Part shown: positions 1 through 10,369 of the stretch, piece by piece | Numbering within the stretch: the stretch's first letter is position 1 | Layout of the letters: each line of letters opens with the position of its first letter | NCBI GenBank assembly: GCA_037127255.1 | Contig: JBANSL010000013.1 | Location: 11,614,688 to 11,678,687 of the forward strand | Direction of reading: 5' to 3' | DNA from: Persicaria tinctoria | Taxonomy: Eukaryota; Streptophyta; Magnoliopsida; Caryophyllales; Polygonaceae | DNA length: 64,000 bases | Program-made: the position numbers and the translations under genes | Notes under the pieces: model-generated | What the model was told of the DNA's origin: nothing | Seen by the model: only the letters and a program-made list of their open reading frames with translations | Database searches by the model: none

Positions 1-1200
1 TGTGGTAAGCCGGGAGTGGTCCAAGGTTCCTGATTGCATCCCACCGGGTCATTCGTGGCCACAGGTGGTCTGGCGTGGAGTCAGCTTCTTTCCTTGTCTT
101 TATTAGATTTATTTATCAAACCGAACCATCTCATAATAAGGCAGCTTTAGAGTTATGTCTTGTTGTAAGTATGAACTTGAATTGCATAGTGGACAAAGTT
201 TTGATTTAGGTTGTGGATTTAGTTCCTGATTTCATAAGATAGAACAAGTAGAAACAGCTCCAAGCAGATGTTCAAAATTGGTCTCATTCTCCACAGTAAA
301 CAAATTGCTTCCATGATCACCTTCCAGTTCCAAAATATCTCCAGGGTCGGATGACAAGTTTTTGCGATGATGAAGATGTCTTGTCTTTCTCGGCTTCTTT
401 GCCTGCAGCAGGTTCCACAATCAAACATGGTCCAGGCAATAAACAATACTACAAGTTTGAGAAACAATGAGATGTAGATGATAATGGTAGCTACATTTTT
501 GCAGAGCCATCTTTTGACAAGAACAATATACACCCATAAATCTCTAACTATGAAACTCGGTCACTGTCTCCTCCAAGTCAAAGAAGGAACCCTGATTAGC
601 ATACAACAATGACATTGAAGAAATTGGGTACAAAATCTTCAATTTCATCCTAGGTTTTTTGAAATTATTTGGATTTAATTTGTAAATTTTAGACTTTAGT
701 AATTAGGTTTTTGGAATTAGGATTGGTCAATTGGAATTTGGAATTTAGAAATGGATTTGTAGAATTTAGGATTTGAATTTGTTTTGGATTTAGGATTTGA
801 TAACATCAACCCTGATTTGTGTCTGACATCTTATTTCAGTTCAGTTCAGTTCATAATTTGTGTCTGACTGTGTCATCTGTGTGACACTTGTTCTGCCTCT
901 GCATTCATAAGTAACAGGAATATATTTTGGTTCCAAATCCACAAAATCTGGTGGAATCAATGGGAACACCATTGACCTCCAGGGTTTGTGATATCGAGCT
1001 GAGGCAGGCAACAGACAAATCTGAAGCAACCCCCAGGTCACCAATAGCATTGGAATATCGCGCAACAGCAACTGCAACGAATGCATTGATGTAACCACGA
1101 CCTTTCCATGGCAGTTGGACTCAAACACAATGCAGCTGCAAGCCTGCAAGAGTAAAGTTGGACCCATCCATGTCCAAACAGCAATCTGCAGGTATGCCGA
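1..1200. other. Left-edge stretch, no gene recognised
   Basis: No complete gene can be supported here. On the minus strand two open stretches (about 232-420 and 841-1167) have mixed amino-acid composition and could be exon or pseudogene remnants, but I recognise no family. At 650-790 there is a degenerate AT-rich minisatellite-like stretch made of variants of GGATTTAGAATTT. A gene extending in from the left edge cannot be excluded. Confidence 0.4.
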
Positions 1201-1223
1201 GCTAATAAGTAGTTAAACTAATA

Positions 1224-1400
1224 CTCCCTCCGGTCGGAAATAAACGGTATTTGATTTTTGTGCACGTAGTTTTAGGAGCCGAAAACTATATAAAATCTTA
1301 TTTATTTTAATTTTTTTTTCACAATTTAATATTTATTAACATGTTAACACATTTTATCAAATAATAGTTATATATAATATTTAGAGGTAAATTAATGGAT
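1224..1400. mobile_element. Half Stowaway-like MITE flanked by a 19-bp direct repeat
   Basis: The left terminus CTCCCTCCGG follows a TA dinucleotide and is followed by the usual internal sequence of this family (a TTTTTGTGCACGTAG-like stretch, then ACTATATAAAAT). No matching right terminus is present. The 19-bp sequence just before it (1205-1223) recurs exactly at 1399-1417, so the right half may have been lost in a deletion or repair event. Confidence 0.6.
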
Positions 1401-1523
1401 AAGTAGTTAAACTAATAACACATTAACATGTTAACACACAAGCCGGGCCAATAAGCCCACACACATATCAATCAATACGGACCTGACCAATCAACCAAAT
1501 CCAAATAACACAGCAGCAAGAAC

Positions 1524-2467
1524 TAGGGTTGTGCAGAAAAATACGACACGGTTGACATGACACGAAATCGCAACAAAACGATACGAAAAAATACGAAATT
1601 TAGATGCGACACGAAACGGTAAAACACGACAATAATCATGTCGTGTTCGGATCGACATATTTTCCTTGTCAAGTATCCAACACGACACGATAAATTTTTT
1701 TTAAAATATTAGTATTATGTGATAATTGATACTCCGTATAAAATAAATGTCTTCTTGTATCATATAATTCAAGTTGCCCAGATGGTTGGGTGTGGGGAAT
1801 GAAGGAGTGGTCTTGAGTTCTAATCCCGGAGCGTCTTCCTCTTTCATTTTCCCCCTTCAATCTTGCAGAGACCAGAGAGGAAGACGCGCCTCACCCTGTC
1901 GATCCACGGTTCAGATCCGGTCTCTCCCTTCTCTCTTGAGTTCGTCTCGATCAAGTCCTCTCGCTCGCCTTCGTCTTCACTTTAGATCCGGCCTCTCTGC
2001 TCCTCTTGAGTCTTCTTGCTCGCCCTCTCGAGCTTGGGTTCAGATCCGGCGCTCGCCCTCGGCCGCGATTCGGATCCGCCCTCTTATAGTCTCATCTCCT
2101 CTCGCTCGGCCTCGGTTCAAATCCGGCAATTGCTCTCGACTTCGCTTCAGATTCGGCACTCAGCCTTGCTATAGATCAACAGATCCAGCCTTGTTTCAAT
2201 CGGCCTTGTTGAAGATTGAAGAAGCAATAGGGCACTACAGTCTACAGGTCTACATTTTCTGTATTCAGAAAAAGGAAAAAAAACAAACAAGATTTTATAA
2301 ACGTGTCGTGTCGTGTTACACGGATATCCGATACGAAACCGTTTCTTGTTTTCGTGTCAAATACCCGGTACTTATCGTATCGTGTTCGGATCGACGTTTT
2401 AAGTGTTATCGGTTTCGTGTATCCGACATGTCGTGTCATGTCGGATACTCGATTATGCACAGCCCTA
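1524..2467. mobile_element. Non-autonomous hAT element, 944 bp
   Basis: The ends are 12-bp inverted repeats, TAGGGTTGTGCA on the left and TGCACAGCCCTA on the right, differing at one base. The element is flanked by a perfect 8-bp target duplication GCAAGAAC at 1516-1523 and 2468-2475, the hAT signature. About 160-200 bp inside each end are subterminal repeats rich in ACGACACG / CGTGTCGTG units, typical transposase-binding clusters of hAT elements. The GC-rich centre (about 1770-2220) holds an open frame but no transposase motif. The sequence near 1773-1840 looks tRNA-like (box-B-like GAGTTCTAATC), so a SINE or other captured fragment may lie inside. Confidence 0.9.
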
Positions 2468-2734
2468 GCAAGAACCCGAACAGAAACACGCGTATAGTAA
2501 GATTTTTATTTGATAAATCTTATCCTTTAGTTATAATCATCTATATTTTGGCCAAATCTACCAACCTAAAATCCCTATTATCAAGGGATCCGATTAGAGC
2601 ATATAAAAAAGGACATTGCAGGCTTCCCATACATATCACACGCAAGTCATATCCCTCTCTTAATCATCCTCTTCAGCCACTCAAAGTACTCATCCAAGTA
2701 TCTGATGCTTGCTCTTCTGTTTCCTATCTTCAAG

Positions 2735-3400
2735 CGCATGATTCATGGGTATGGAAAAATATTCTGAACGTCAGAGATGAGCTCAAAGAGGGATTGAGGG
2801 CCGAGGGTGCCACTCATCAGGAGGAGTTGACCCGGCAAGTAGGTGAGCTTATGACAAGCGATGTATACAATCTGCTTAGGCACTGTGGGACTCACGTGGA
2901 CGTACTGAGGGCCGTTTTTATGGAAAGGGATACAGTGACGGCGATGGTCCTTCATTGTATGGGTTGCAGCTAAGAAACAACTTCAGACGGGACGGATTGT
3001 GAAGGACTGGAAGGGAGACGAAGCAGTGGCTTGGCCATTATGCCATACACAGGAAGAGTCTGAGGAAAATTTGTGGCTTATGTGCCCAGCGGCACATGAA
3101 GCAAAGGAGATTGTGTGGACGTGGGCTGAGCTACCAAATAGGGGTGATGACATTGAGGGTCGGTTAAGCTAGTTTGCAGCCGAGAGGACTTCGATAAGTA
3201 GGGGCTGATTTATCAAGCAAAATTACTAATCTTTGTAGCGTTCATTTACTTCATTTGGAAAGCTAAAAATGGGGTTGTTTTCAACATGGATACTTGTAAC
3301 CCATCAAATTGGGTTGGGCAGATTATGGAGGCTTGTAAAACCAGATTGTCTATTATGTGTAAAGGAAAAACACATCGAGAGAAGAAATGGTTAGATAGGA
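2735..3400 (+). mobile_element. LINE remnant (3' end of ORF2, zf-RVT type)
   Basis: Broken frames read in order like the region after reverse transcriptase in plant LINEs. First comes a stretch with SWVWKNIL, then KKQLQTGR, a zinc-finger-like CHTQEESEENLWLMCP block near 3040-3090, and further on a FIWKAKNG-like motif. Several stops and frameshifts separate the blocks, so it is dead. The 5' boundary is unclear because the region just left is the hAT element and undetermined sequence. Confidence 0.65.
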
Positions 3401-3489
3401 TTTTGACGTAGACTATTTAGTTTGGGGTATAGAGTCTTTGATTGTTAGAGACGGGGTAGGACTCACTTTTGTATAGGGGATTGGTTGAA

Positions 3490-4732
3490 TATATGGCGGT
3501 AGTGCCATCCTATTGATCAACCTTTCGGTTTGGTCTACTTTTGTAACTATTAATCAACCTTTTCACGAAAGTACTCATCCAAGCACACGTTCTCCGCCCG
3601 CTCCAATTGCGCTCGATGACAAATCCGACAACCCTAAGGCCAACGACCACCTCCCATACACTCTACCACCACCCAGAAGACAACCTTCGACGCCCCTACA
3701 CAACAGCTTGTCGAAAAGTGCCCGGGATCATTGTTGGAAGTTTATGCAGACGCGTGATCGACAACCTACCTATCGAGCTTTGCCGCCACTACCACATTGC
3801 TCCAATTCCCCCAACTCTCCCCTTTCCCATAACTTCTTCGAGACGCTCGAACCACATCCCCGAAGTTGACCGGTGAGCAGTTTTTTTACTTTCTTGAAAT
3901 TCTGTTTTCGAGTGTCATTTTGAAATTCCTTTCGATTAGGGGATATTTATCTCCCATAAATACTTTCTTTTCATATTCATACCATACCAAAGGATCTTAC
4001 ATTCGAAATTTGGACATTTTCGAATCCTGTTTGAGTAAGATCCGCTCCGTTCATCGCGATATAGGCGATTAAGTAATCAATGGTACACTATATATGTTAT
4101 ATTGGAGCAGTTTGCATTCAATATTTCTCAAAGGATTGAGTGGGTATAGAATTGAGTGGCTTTCGAGAAAAGTCAGGGTAAGTTATGTACTTTTTGAAAG
4201 TTATGGGGTTATTTTAGTAATTTCTGAAAAATTACTAACACCCTTTTAAAATTCTGTAAAATTTCAGGTCTCGTGTTAAATTATCCTCCTCAACCACGTT
4301 GAACCATTTCGTCGAGTTAAGACAAGTGCATTTTTGTAAATTTCGTGCTTTTTTCGCAATTCTTGCTTTTCGTGTCTCTTGCGAATTTCATGTTATGCCT
4401 TTGTGATAAATATGCAAGTTAGATCTGTTTGTTTCTCTTTATCACCCCCTTAATCTCACATAGCATGATAACTTGAGTAATTATAACTTGATCCTATGAA
4501 TTTTGGGAAATTACATTAAATGCCCGAACTTCTTAAAAAGCATGATTTGTTCATTTTGTTTCTTTCATGCTAGTTAAGTATGGTATATATTATTTGTCTT
4601 GGATATCCATGCTTGTCCTTTTCTTTATCTCTTACACTTTCTAGTCTATAAAGTGTACAATGTGTTTTGTGTGGTCACCTAGGATGGAATCGTGAACTAG
4701 CAATCATAAAGTGGGATAGTGTATATTATTGT
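3490..4732. other. Unassigned intergenic sequence
   Basis: The stretch at 3585-3870 is GC-richer and proline-rich in two overlapping forward frames, but I recognise no domain. It may be a captured gene fragment or the 5' part of a transposon. From about 3900 onward the sequence is AT-rich with no coding signal that I can see. Confidence 0.4.
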
Positions 4733-4741
4733 TACTATTAT

Positions 4742-5210
4742 GGGTTTTCTGAATACACTGCTAATTTTTACTGGAACCACCGCTAATCTCTGCAACCCCC
4801 TACAGACCGAGTTCCGCAATCCCTTGCGGATCTCCCCGGACATCATGCCAAACACGCCCTAAAAGTCCATCGATAAAACGTCCGCAAGACGTTGCGGAGA
4901 GAGGTCCGCATCGTAATGCGAAGTTCCCTAACCTATATGTTAAAAAAAAAAATTCTCAATATAGTTCTGCATCCTAATGCGTAACTTTTTTTTTTCTCCT
5001 TGGATTTGCTCCTTGGAAGGAGAATCGGACACAGAGTCGCAACCGGGTGCCGACTTAACTCCGCAAGGAGTTGCGGAGTTAAGTCAGCGTAAAGGCTGTT
5101 TGGCACGACGTCAAAAGTATTCCGCAACATGGTGCGGACTTAACTCCACAAGGAGTTGCGGAGATTAGCGGTGGTTCCAGTAAAAATTAGCGGTGTATTT
5201 ATCAATCCCC
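4742..5210. mobile_element. Short MULE-like foldback element with 9-bp target duplication
   Basis: The 469-bp element has inverted termini of about 50 bp; the core at 4754-4790 and its partner at 5161-5197 are nearly identical (for example CTGGAACCACCGC and GCGGTGGTTCCAG). A perfect 9-bp duplication TACTATTAT lies at 4733-4741 and 5211-5219, as expected for Mutator-like elements. The interior contains several short palindromic CCGCAAGGAGTTGCGG-like motifs. No transposase is present. Confidence 0.85.
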
Positions 5211-5234
5211 TACTATTATTATTGTTATTATGAT

Positions 5235-6477
5235 GGGTAAATTGCAACTAATATCCCAACCTTTAGGGATAGTTGCTTTTAATACTCTAACCTTGTAAAA
5301 TTTCATAAAATATCCTAACATATATCATTAGTTGCACTTAACACCCTGGATGAGATTCTTAAATTTAAAAAACGATCCACATCATACAAAAATTATAAAA
5401 AATCACTCATATTCATAAAATGTTTTCAATAAACTCCTAATAAATTTTAAAATTTGAAATTAAAAAAATCTCTTACAATTTAAGCTCACCCAACCCACCA
5501 TCCAAAAATAATTATAACAGGTATATAAAATCTACTCCTTTAAAAATATAATATAATTATTTTATCATTTACTCATTTAATATTTTAATATAATTACTCA
5601 AAATAATTATTTATTTATCTTAAACATAATACTTTTACAAAAATAAAATAATGTAGATTTTAATAAATAAATGTTATGAGATATGATAACCATTTGTAAT
5701 AAATAGTTACATAATAAAGATATATTAAAAATAACATGGTAAAATTATTATCTTTTACTATATTATTTTTAGTGTATCTTCATTATATAATTATTTATTG
5801 CAAATGGTTATAATATCTTTTACCATTTTTTTTTAAATCTACTTTATTTTATTTTTGTAAAACTATTATGTTAAACATTTCTTATAGAATCAATTTTTTA
5901 ATACCATGGAATTTATGTGTGATACATTATAAGATGTTATGTATTATTTTTAGTATATATAACATAATATTAACAAAAAAGACAGTATATATCGTATCAA
6001 ATAATATATAGGGAAGGGAATACATAGACGTACAAATCGGCATGTATCAAGACAGACTTACATAAATTTAGATTTTAATTATAATGTATGTTTTTCAGAT
6101 AAATAATTAATTATTTTAATTGATTATATTAAAATTTTAAATGAGTAGATCCTAATGTAATTATATTATATTTTAAAGGAGTATACCTTATATATCTATT
6201 ATAATTATTTTTGGATGGTGGGTTGGGTGGGGTTAAATTGTAAGAGATTTATTTAATTCTCATTTTTTTTAAATGTATTAGGGGTTCATTGAAAATATTT
6301 TATGAATATGGGTATTTTTTGTAATTTTTGTTTGATGTGGGTAATTTTTTAATTTAAGAAACTCATTTAGGGTGTTAATTGCAACTAATTGTATAGGTTA
6401 GGATATTTTGTGAAATTTTATAAGGTTAGGATATTGAAAGCAACTATCCTTAAAGGTTGGGATATTTATCAATCCCC
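5235..6477. mobile_element. Large foldback element with inverted repeats of several hundred bp
   Basis: Both ends (from 5235 inwards and from 6477 inwards) are inverted copies of one another over roughly 350 bp; the motif ATCCCAACCTTTA-GGATAGTTGCTTT is clear on both sides, as is a CACCCAACCCACCATCC block. The middle is AT-rich and also partly self-complementary. No coding capacity is seen. It is bounded by identical sequence on the outside: a 39-bp direct repeat at 5196-5234 and 6463-6501, longer than a normal target duplication. Probably a non-autonomous MULE or foldback element. Confidence 0.75.
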
Positions 6478-6768
6478 TACTATTATTATTGTTATTATGA
6501 TTTGTGTCTTAAATAATGGAAAATGATAAAATCGGGTCAAGGTTGAGTTATACCTTCCTCTATAAACGTCTCATTGGATACCCCTTCGAAATTGCAAATC
6601 TCTCAAATGGGTACATCTATCTACGGGTAGTAAGTCATTTACCCGTTCCATGCGGCTGAGACCGGTACCACTTCTCCTTTAAGTAAATGATAAAGATATT
6701 TATATTTATATTATTATTGTAGTATAAATTAATTTACTAATAGGTGACCCATATTTAGTAATGTTATA

Positions 6769-7000
6769 CTCCCTCCATTCACAAATATAAGATTGTTGAC
6801 TTTTGCACGTATTTTAATGAGTGAAAAACTATATAAAATATTAATTTTTTTGCAAAAGTTTTTTCCGTAATATAATATTTATTAATAATACATACTATAT
6901 TGTGAAAAAAATTAATTAAAAAATTAATATTTTATATAGTTTTTTGCTTCTTAAAATACGTGCAAAAGTGAAGTGATCTTATATTTATGAACAAAGGGAG
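6769..7000. mobile_element. Stowaway MITE, 232 bp
   Basis: The left terminus CTCCCTCCATTCACAAATAT and right terminus ATATTTATGAACAAAGGGAG are inverted repeats, flanked by TA on both sides (6767-6768 and 7001-7002), the Tc1/mariner-type duplication. No coding sequence. Confidence 0.9.
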
Positions 7001-7276
7001 TATCATTTTCTTTCCATACTCGAAATATGATTCTTTAGGATCTTCGGATCCATATCCCATTTAAACACTCAGTCCTTATGGATCATCTGGTTAATTTATT
7101 CTATTCAAACGAGTCAACTTCCACATAAATATTAACTCCTAATTTTTATTTTAGTCTACAATCACCAATACCCTTTTATGGTTAATGGGTGATACATGGA
7201 GTCTTGAACATTTACTTTCTGCCACTTGCTAGTTGTAAAAATACTAACTGTCCTATTTTTCTTCCTTTGCATATTA

Positions 7277-7511
7277 CTCCCTCCGTCTTAAAATACTTGT
7301 CGCTTTAGTTTTTACACGTTTTTTAATAACGGTAAAAACTATATAAAATATTAATGATTTTATTAATTTAAAAAAATAATTTCATACTTAATACAATTGT
7401 CTATAAAATTATCAAAAAAAATTATTAAAAAAATTAATATTTTATAGAGTTTTTAGCTTCTTAAAAAACGTGCCAAAAAGTAAAGTGACAAGTATTTTGA
7501 GACGGAGGTAG
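7277..7511. mobile_element. Stowaway MITE, 235 bp
   Basis: Termini CTCCCTCCGTCTTAAAATAC and GTATTTTGAGACGGAGGTAG are inverted repeats flanked by TA (7275-7276 and 7512-7513). The interior carries the family-typical AAACTATATAAAATATTAA block in both orientations. Confidence 0.9.
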
Positions 7512-8279
7512 TATAAGTCAACAACTAATCCACAAATTTAGGTAAACGACCTTGATCGAGGCGCTGAAGAGTAAAGGAGTCTATTGTTTTTCATTTTCTT
7601 GTGTTTTGTGTTAAGGTATAAACTATTATAATTTATGTAATCGAATTCATTTATTTCCTCCCCAACTATTTAAATATTACTTTCGCTGCTACTACTCCAT
7701 TGTTTTGGTCATTGTATTTAGACCCCTTGTTTTGGGTAACGTGGTTTTAGAATATTGTTTTATTAAGTCTTCTTTGAATTTGTAAATAAAGAACTTCCAC
7801 TGATTTGATATTTACATATTATCATCTTGTTTATAGGAGTATAGCTGCATGTTCCTATAAATCTAAGGCGGTTACGAAGACATTAAAGTCTGAGTAATTG
7901 CTGACGCTGACCAACCCTTCAGTATATTACGAAGGGGTGTTACATACTTTCATGGAGATTGCGTTGTAAATTTTAGGGATTTAGAGTTAAAAACCATCTC
8001 AATCTCGCAAAAATAGGTTTAATTTGAGATTGTTTTTTTATAGCTATGAATTGTAGTTTTGTAAATTAAGTCATTTTTCATATCGCGTATTTGTACGGGC
8101 AAAATTAAGTGATTACTGATTAGTGCCCTTATTTAATTTGAACTACTCCTCATGGATCTAATTGTATTTCTCAATGACTCATGATTCCAAATCAATGATA
8201 TGAATTGTGGTTCTACGTGCTAAAATTTCATATTTGCAGGATGGAAAAAAATCATTATAGATATATGCAACATGCATCT

Positions 8280-8660
8280 ACTATGAATTCGACTCGTACT
8301 CGCTTAATAAAAACTCGACTCGAACTCGTTTATTTTCTAAACGAGTTGAGTATGAGCACATTTTTAAACTCGGTCCAAAGCTCGGCTCGTTCGAATTAAG
8401 ATCGAATAACTCGAATTTTATGGAATTTCTAAAATTTCCTTTAAGTTACTGTGTAATGAGTAAGTAGAACTGCTTAAAACTCGAAAAAAGCTCGGCTCGA
8501 GCTCGTTCATTTCCTAAATTAAACGAGCCGAGTATGAGCATATTTTTAAGCTTGAGTCAAAATTTAGGTTGGGCTCGAGCTCGTTCATATTCTAAATCAT
8601 ATGAATATGAACAAGCAATATTCGGCTCGTTTGGCTCGAATAATAGCCCTAATCACATGG
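8280..8660. repeat. Clustered CTCGGCTCG / CGAGCCGAG repeats, hAT-type subterminal region
   Basis: This stretch holds many direct and inverted copies of short motifs such as AGCTCGGCTCG, GAGCTCGTTCAT and ACGAGCCGAGTATGAGCA. The right side ends in AATAATAGCCCTA, which resembles hAT termini. A diverged relative lies at 58660-58940. No clean left terminus or target duplication was found, so the element is probably truncated. Confidence 0.55.
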
Positions 8661-8989
8661 CTACGTTTACCTGTGGTGGGTTTTCCTTTCTGAATTTCTT
8701 GGATGAATTGAATACAATCCTTGAATTTGACTAATGGATTGTACTTGATGAATCTTTGTTAGGTAACTAGCCAAGAGTTAAAGCCTCATGACCAGATGTG
8801 GTAAGTGAGTTTTCCAATTTTCATTGTGTGAAAACAAATATGGTATTCATGAAAACACATCATGTGGTTGCCGTTTAATTAGTTGCCTCCACAATCATTG
8901 GTCATCTCTGTTTGGGGAGGGGGAAAGGCATCTCCCATTAGCTTATGAATATGAATATTGAAAATGTAATTAAGTTGGTCATGTTCATA

Positions 8990-9330
8990 GGACAAGGCAG
9001 GAGACCTTGGCTGACAGTTCCGGTTCCTAGGTGGTAATATGCCTTGAATCATAGTTGATCGGCGACGCACCAGGGGTTCGAGGGACGGAGCTTCCCGGCA
9101 GTGGATGGATCTCTATATATACTCATAAAACGCCAACCCTTTATAACCCTAATCTGTTTTTCGCCTCCTCTAATACAAAACTGGTTCTCTACCCGTGGAC
9201 GTAGGTAGCGCATTGTTGCCGAACCACGTTAAATTTTTATGTCGTTCTTTGTCTGTTTATCATTTTCATCACAACAACTTAGTGTTTATCTCGATTAATT
9301 CTTCTATTCTCAAACTCCTTATTGTGAGCT
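8990..9330 (+). mobile_element. LTR retrotransposon remnant (probable Copia-type LTR 3' half)
   Basis: The order of motifs fits the U3-R-U5 part of a Copia LTR. A TATA-like CTATATATAC lies at about 9112, followed by a transcribed-leader-like stretch and then the block CGTGGACGTAG with ATTGTTGCCGAACCACGTTAA at about 9196-9230, familiar from plant Copia LTRs. No matching second LTR, primer binding site or protein domain is visible, so this would be a solo or fragmentary LTR. Confidence 0.45.
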
Positions 9331-9829
9331 CGGATAAAATGTGGAGCTTTTATATATATTCTTGCTTTACAACTTTACAGGTATTAATCTATTTTCTTAA
9401 TATACTCAATCAATTTGAAGTGTCTCATTTCACGTCTTTTTCAATTGAACCATGTATTTTTTTTTCACTAAGGTGATGATCATTGTTGCTTGGAATGGTT
9501 CGGTACAAATTAGTTATGTTATATGCTAACGTGTTCCTGAAAGCTTGCTTATGGAGTTGATGTTGAGGCTTTCTTGAGAAAAGTAGTAAACACCATATGA
9601 CACAATTGCTAAGGTTTAATTTCTACTTAATTTACTTCCCTTTGTGTCTTTTACTCTACAGCTTTATTATGAATAAATGGCGCTTACACAATACAGTATT
9701 TTATTTATTGTGTTCTGCTCAGGAAGCAAAAAGATGTAGAGATGGGAGAAGAAAAGATTCTCACTATGTCGATTTAAGTGAAAACTTAATATTTTTAATC
9801 TGGTGTTTCGACAGAGTGATAACTTATTA

Positions 9830-9947
9830 AAAAGTATTATAATGTAAAAAAAATTAATTAAAAAAATTAATATTTTATATAGTTTTTAGCTCTTTAAACT
9901 ACGTGCACGAAAGTCAAAATACCTTATATTAAAAATCGGAGGGATTA
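9830..9947. mobile_element. Truncated Stowaway-like MITE (right part)
   Basis: Sequence from 9840 to 9947 matches the right half of the local Stowaway family (ATTAATATTTTATATAGTTT, then an ACGTGCACGAAAGTCAAAA block) and ends in CGGAGGGATTA. The left terminus is missing. Its right end is duplicated by the adjoining SINE insertion. Confidence 0.65.
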
Positions 9948-10121
9948 CCAAGGTGTAGTGGTTGTGGGGCTACATCTTATGCCAAGAGGTTCAAAGTTCG
10001 AATCCTCTTGGAAACATGGAGTCGCTTGTAAATGGGAGGATCAACCCCTTAAATGGGTCATACAGTACTCAATCCAGACGTAGAGTGACTGAGTCGATCG
10101 AACTGGACTAAGATAAAAAAA
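9948..10121 (+). mobile_element. tRNA-derived SINE with 17-bp target duplication
   Basis: The 174-bp element starts with a pol III promoter-like head: a box-A-like TAGTGGTTGTGG near 9955-9968 and a box B, GTTCGAATCC, near 9997. It ends in an A-run after GACTAAGAT. It is flanked by a perfect 17-bp duplication (9931-9947 and 10122-10138), part of the MITE terminus it inserted into. The insertion is therefore younger than the MITE. Confidence 0.85.
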
Positions 10122-10311
10122 AAAAATCGGAGGGATTAATGATTAATGAATGAATGATTATGGAAATTCATGGAAACTAGAACATTTGTTAAGCCATGGA
10201 CCTTTTTCTTTGATGTTTCACCATAATTTTCAGACTCGATATATCATTTAGATTTCAGAGTTCTTTGTCTTCTCTTACTTCTATTGTTCCCCAAATTGAA
10301 AGGTGACTATG

Positions 10312-10365
10312 ATTGTTGCTTGGAATGGTACTTTGGGACAACTTAGTACCATTCCAAGCAACAAT
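10312..10365. repeat. Perfect 21-bp inverted repeat (short hairpin)
   Basis: The arms 10312-10332 and 10345-10365 are exact reverse complements with a 12-base loop. The left arm core ATTGTTGCTTGGAATGGT also occurs at 9482-9499, about 830 bp upstream, preceded in both places by an AAGGTGA-like sequence. Its origin is unknown. Confidence 0.8.
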
Positions 10366-10369
10366 TTTG

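Noticed and set aside
841..1167. Weak resemblance of one minus-strand frame to the end of plant MIF/MDL proteins (LSSISQ...PIDSTRF)
   Set aside because: Only a handful of residues agree and the rest of the family, including the C-terminus, is missing; could be chance.
1774..2973. A 399-codon forward open frame
   Set aside because: It runs across the hAT right half, its target duplication and into the LINE remnant; composite composition and no domain, so not a gene.
9948..10010. Possible tRNA gene
   Set aside because: Box A and B-like sequences are present but no cloverleaf could be built by eye and the unit has an A-rich tail and target duplication, so a SINE fits better.
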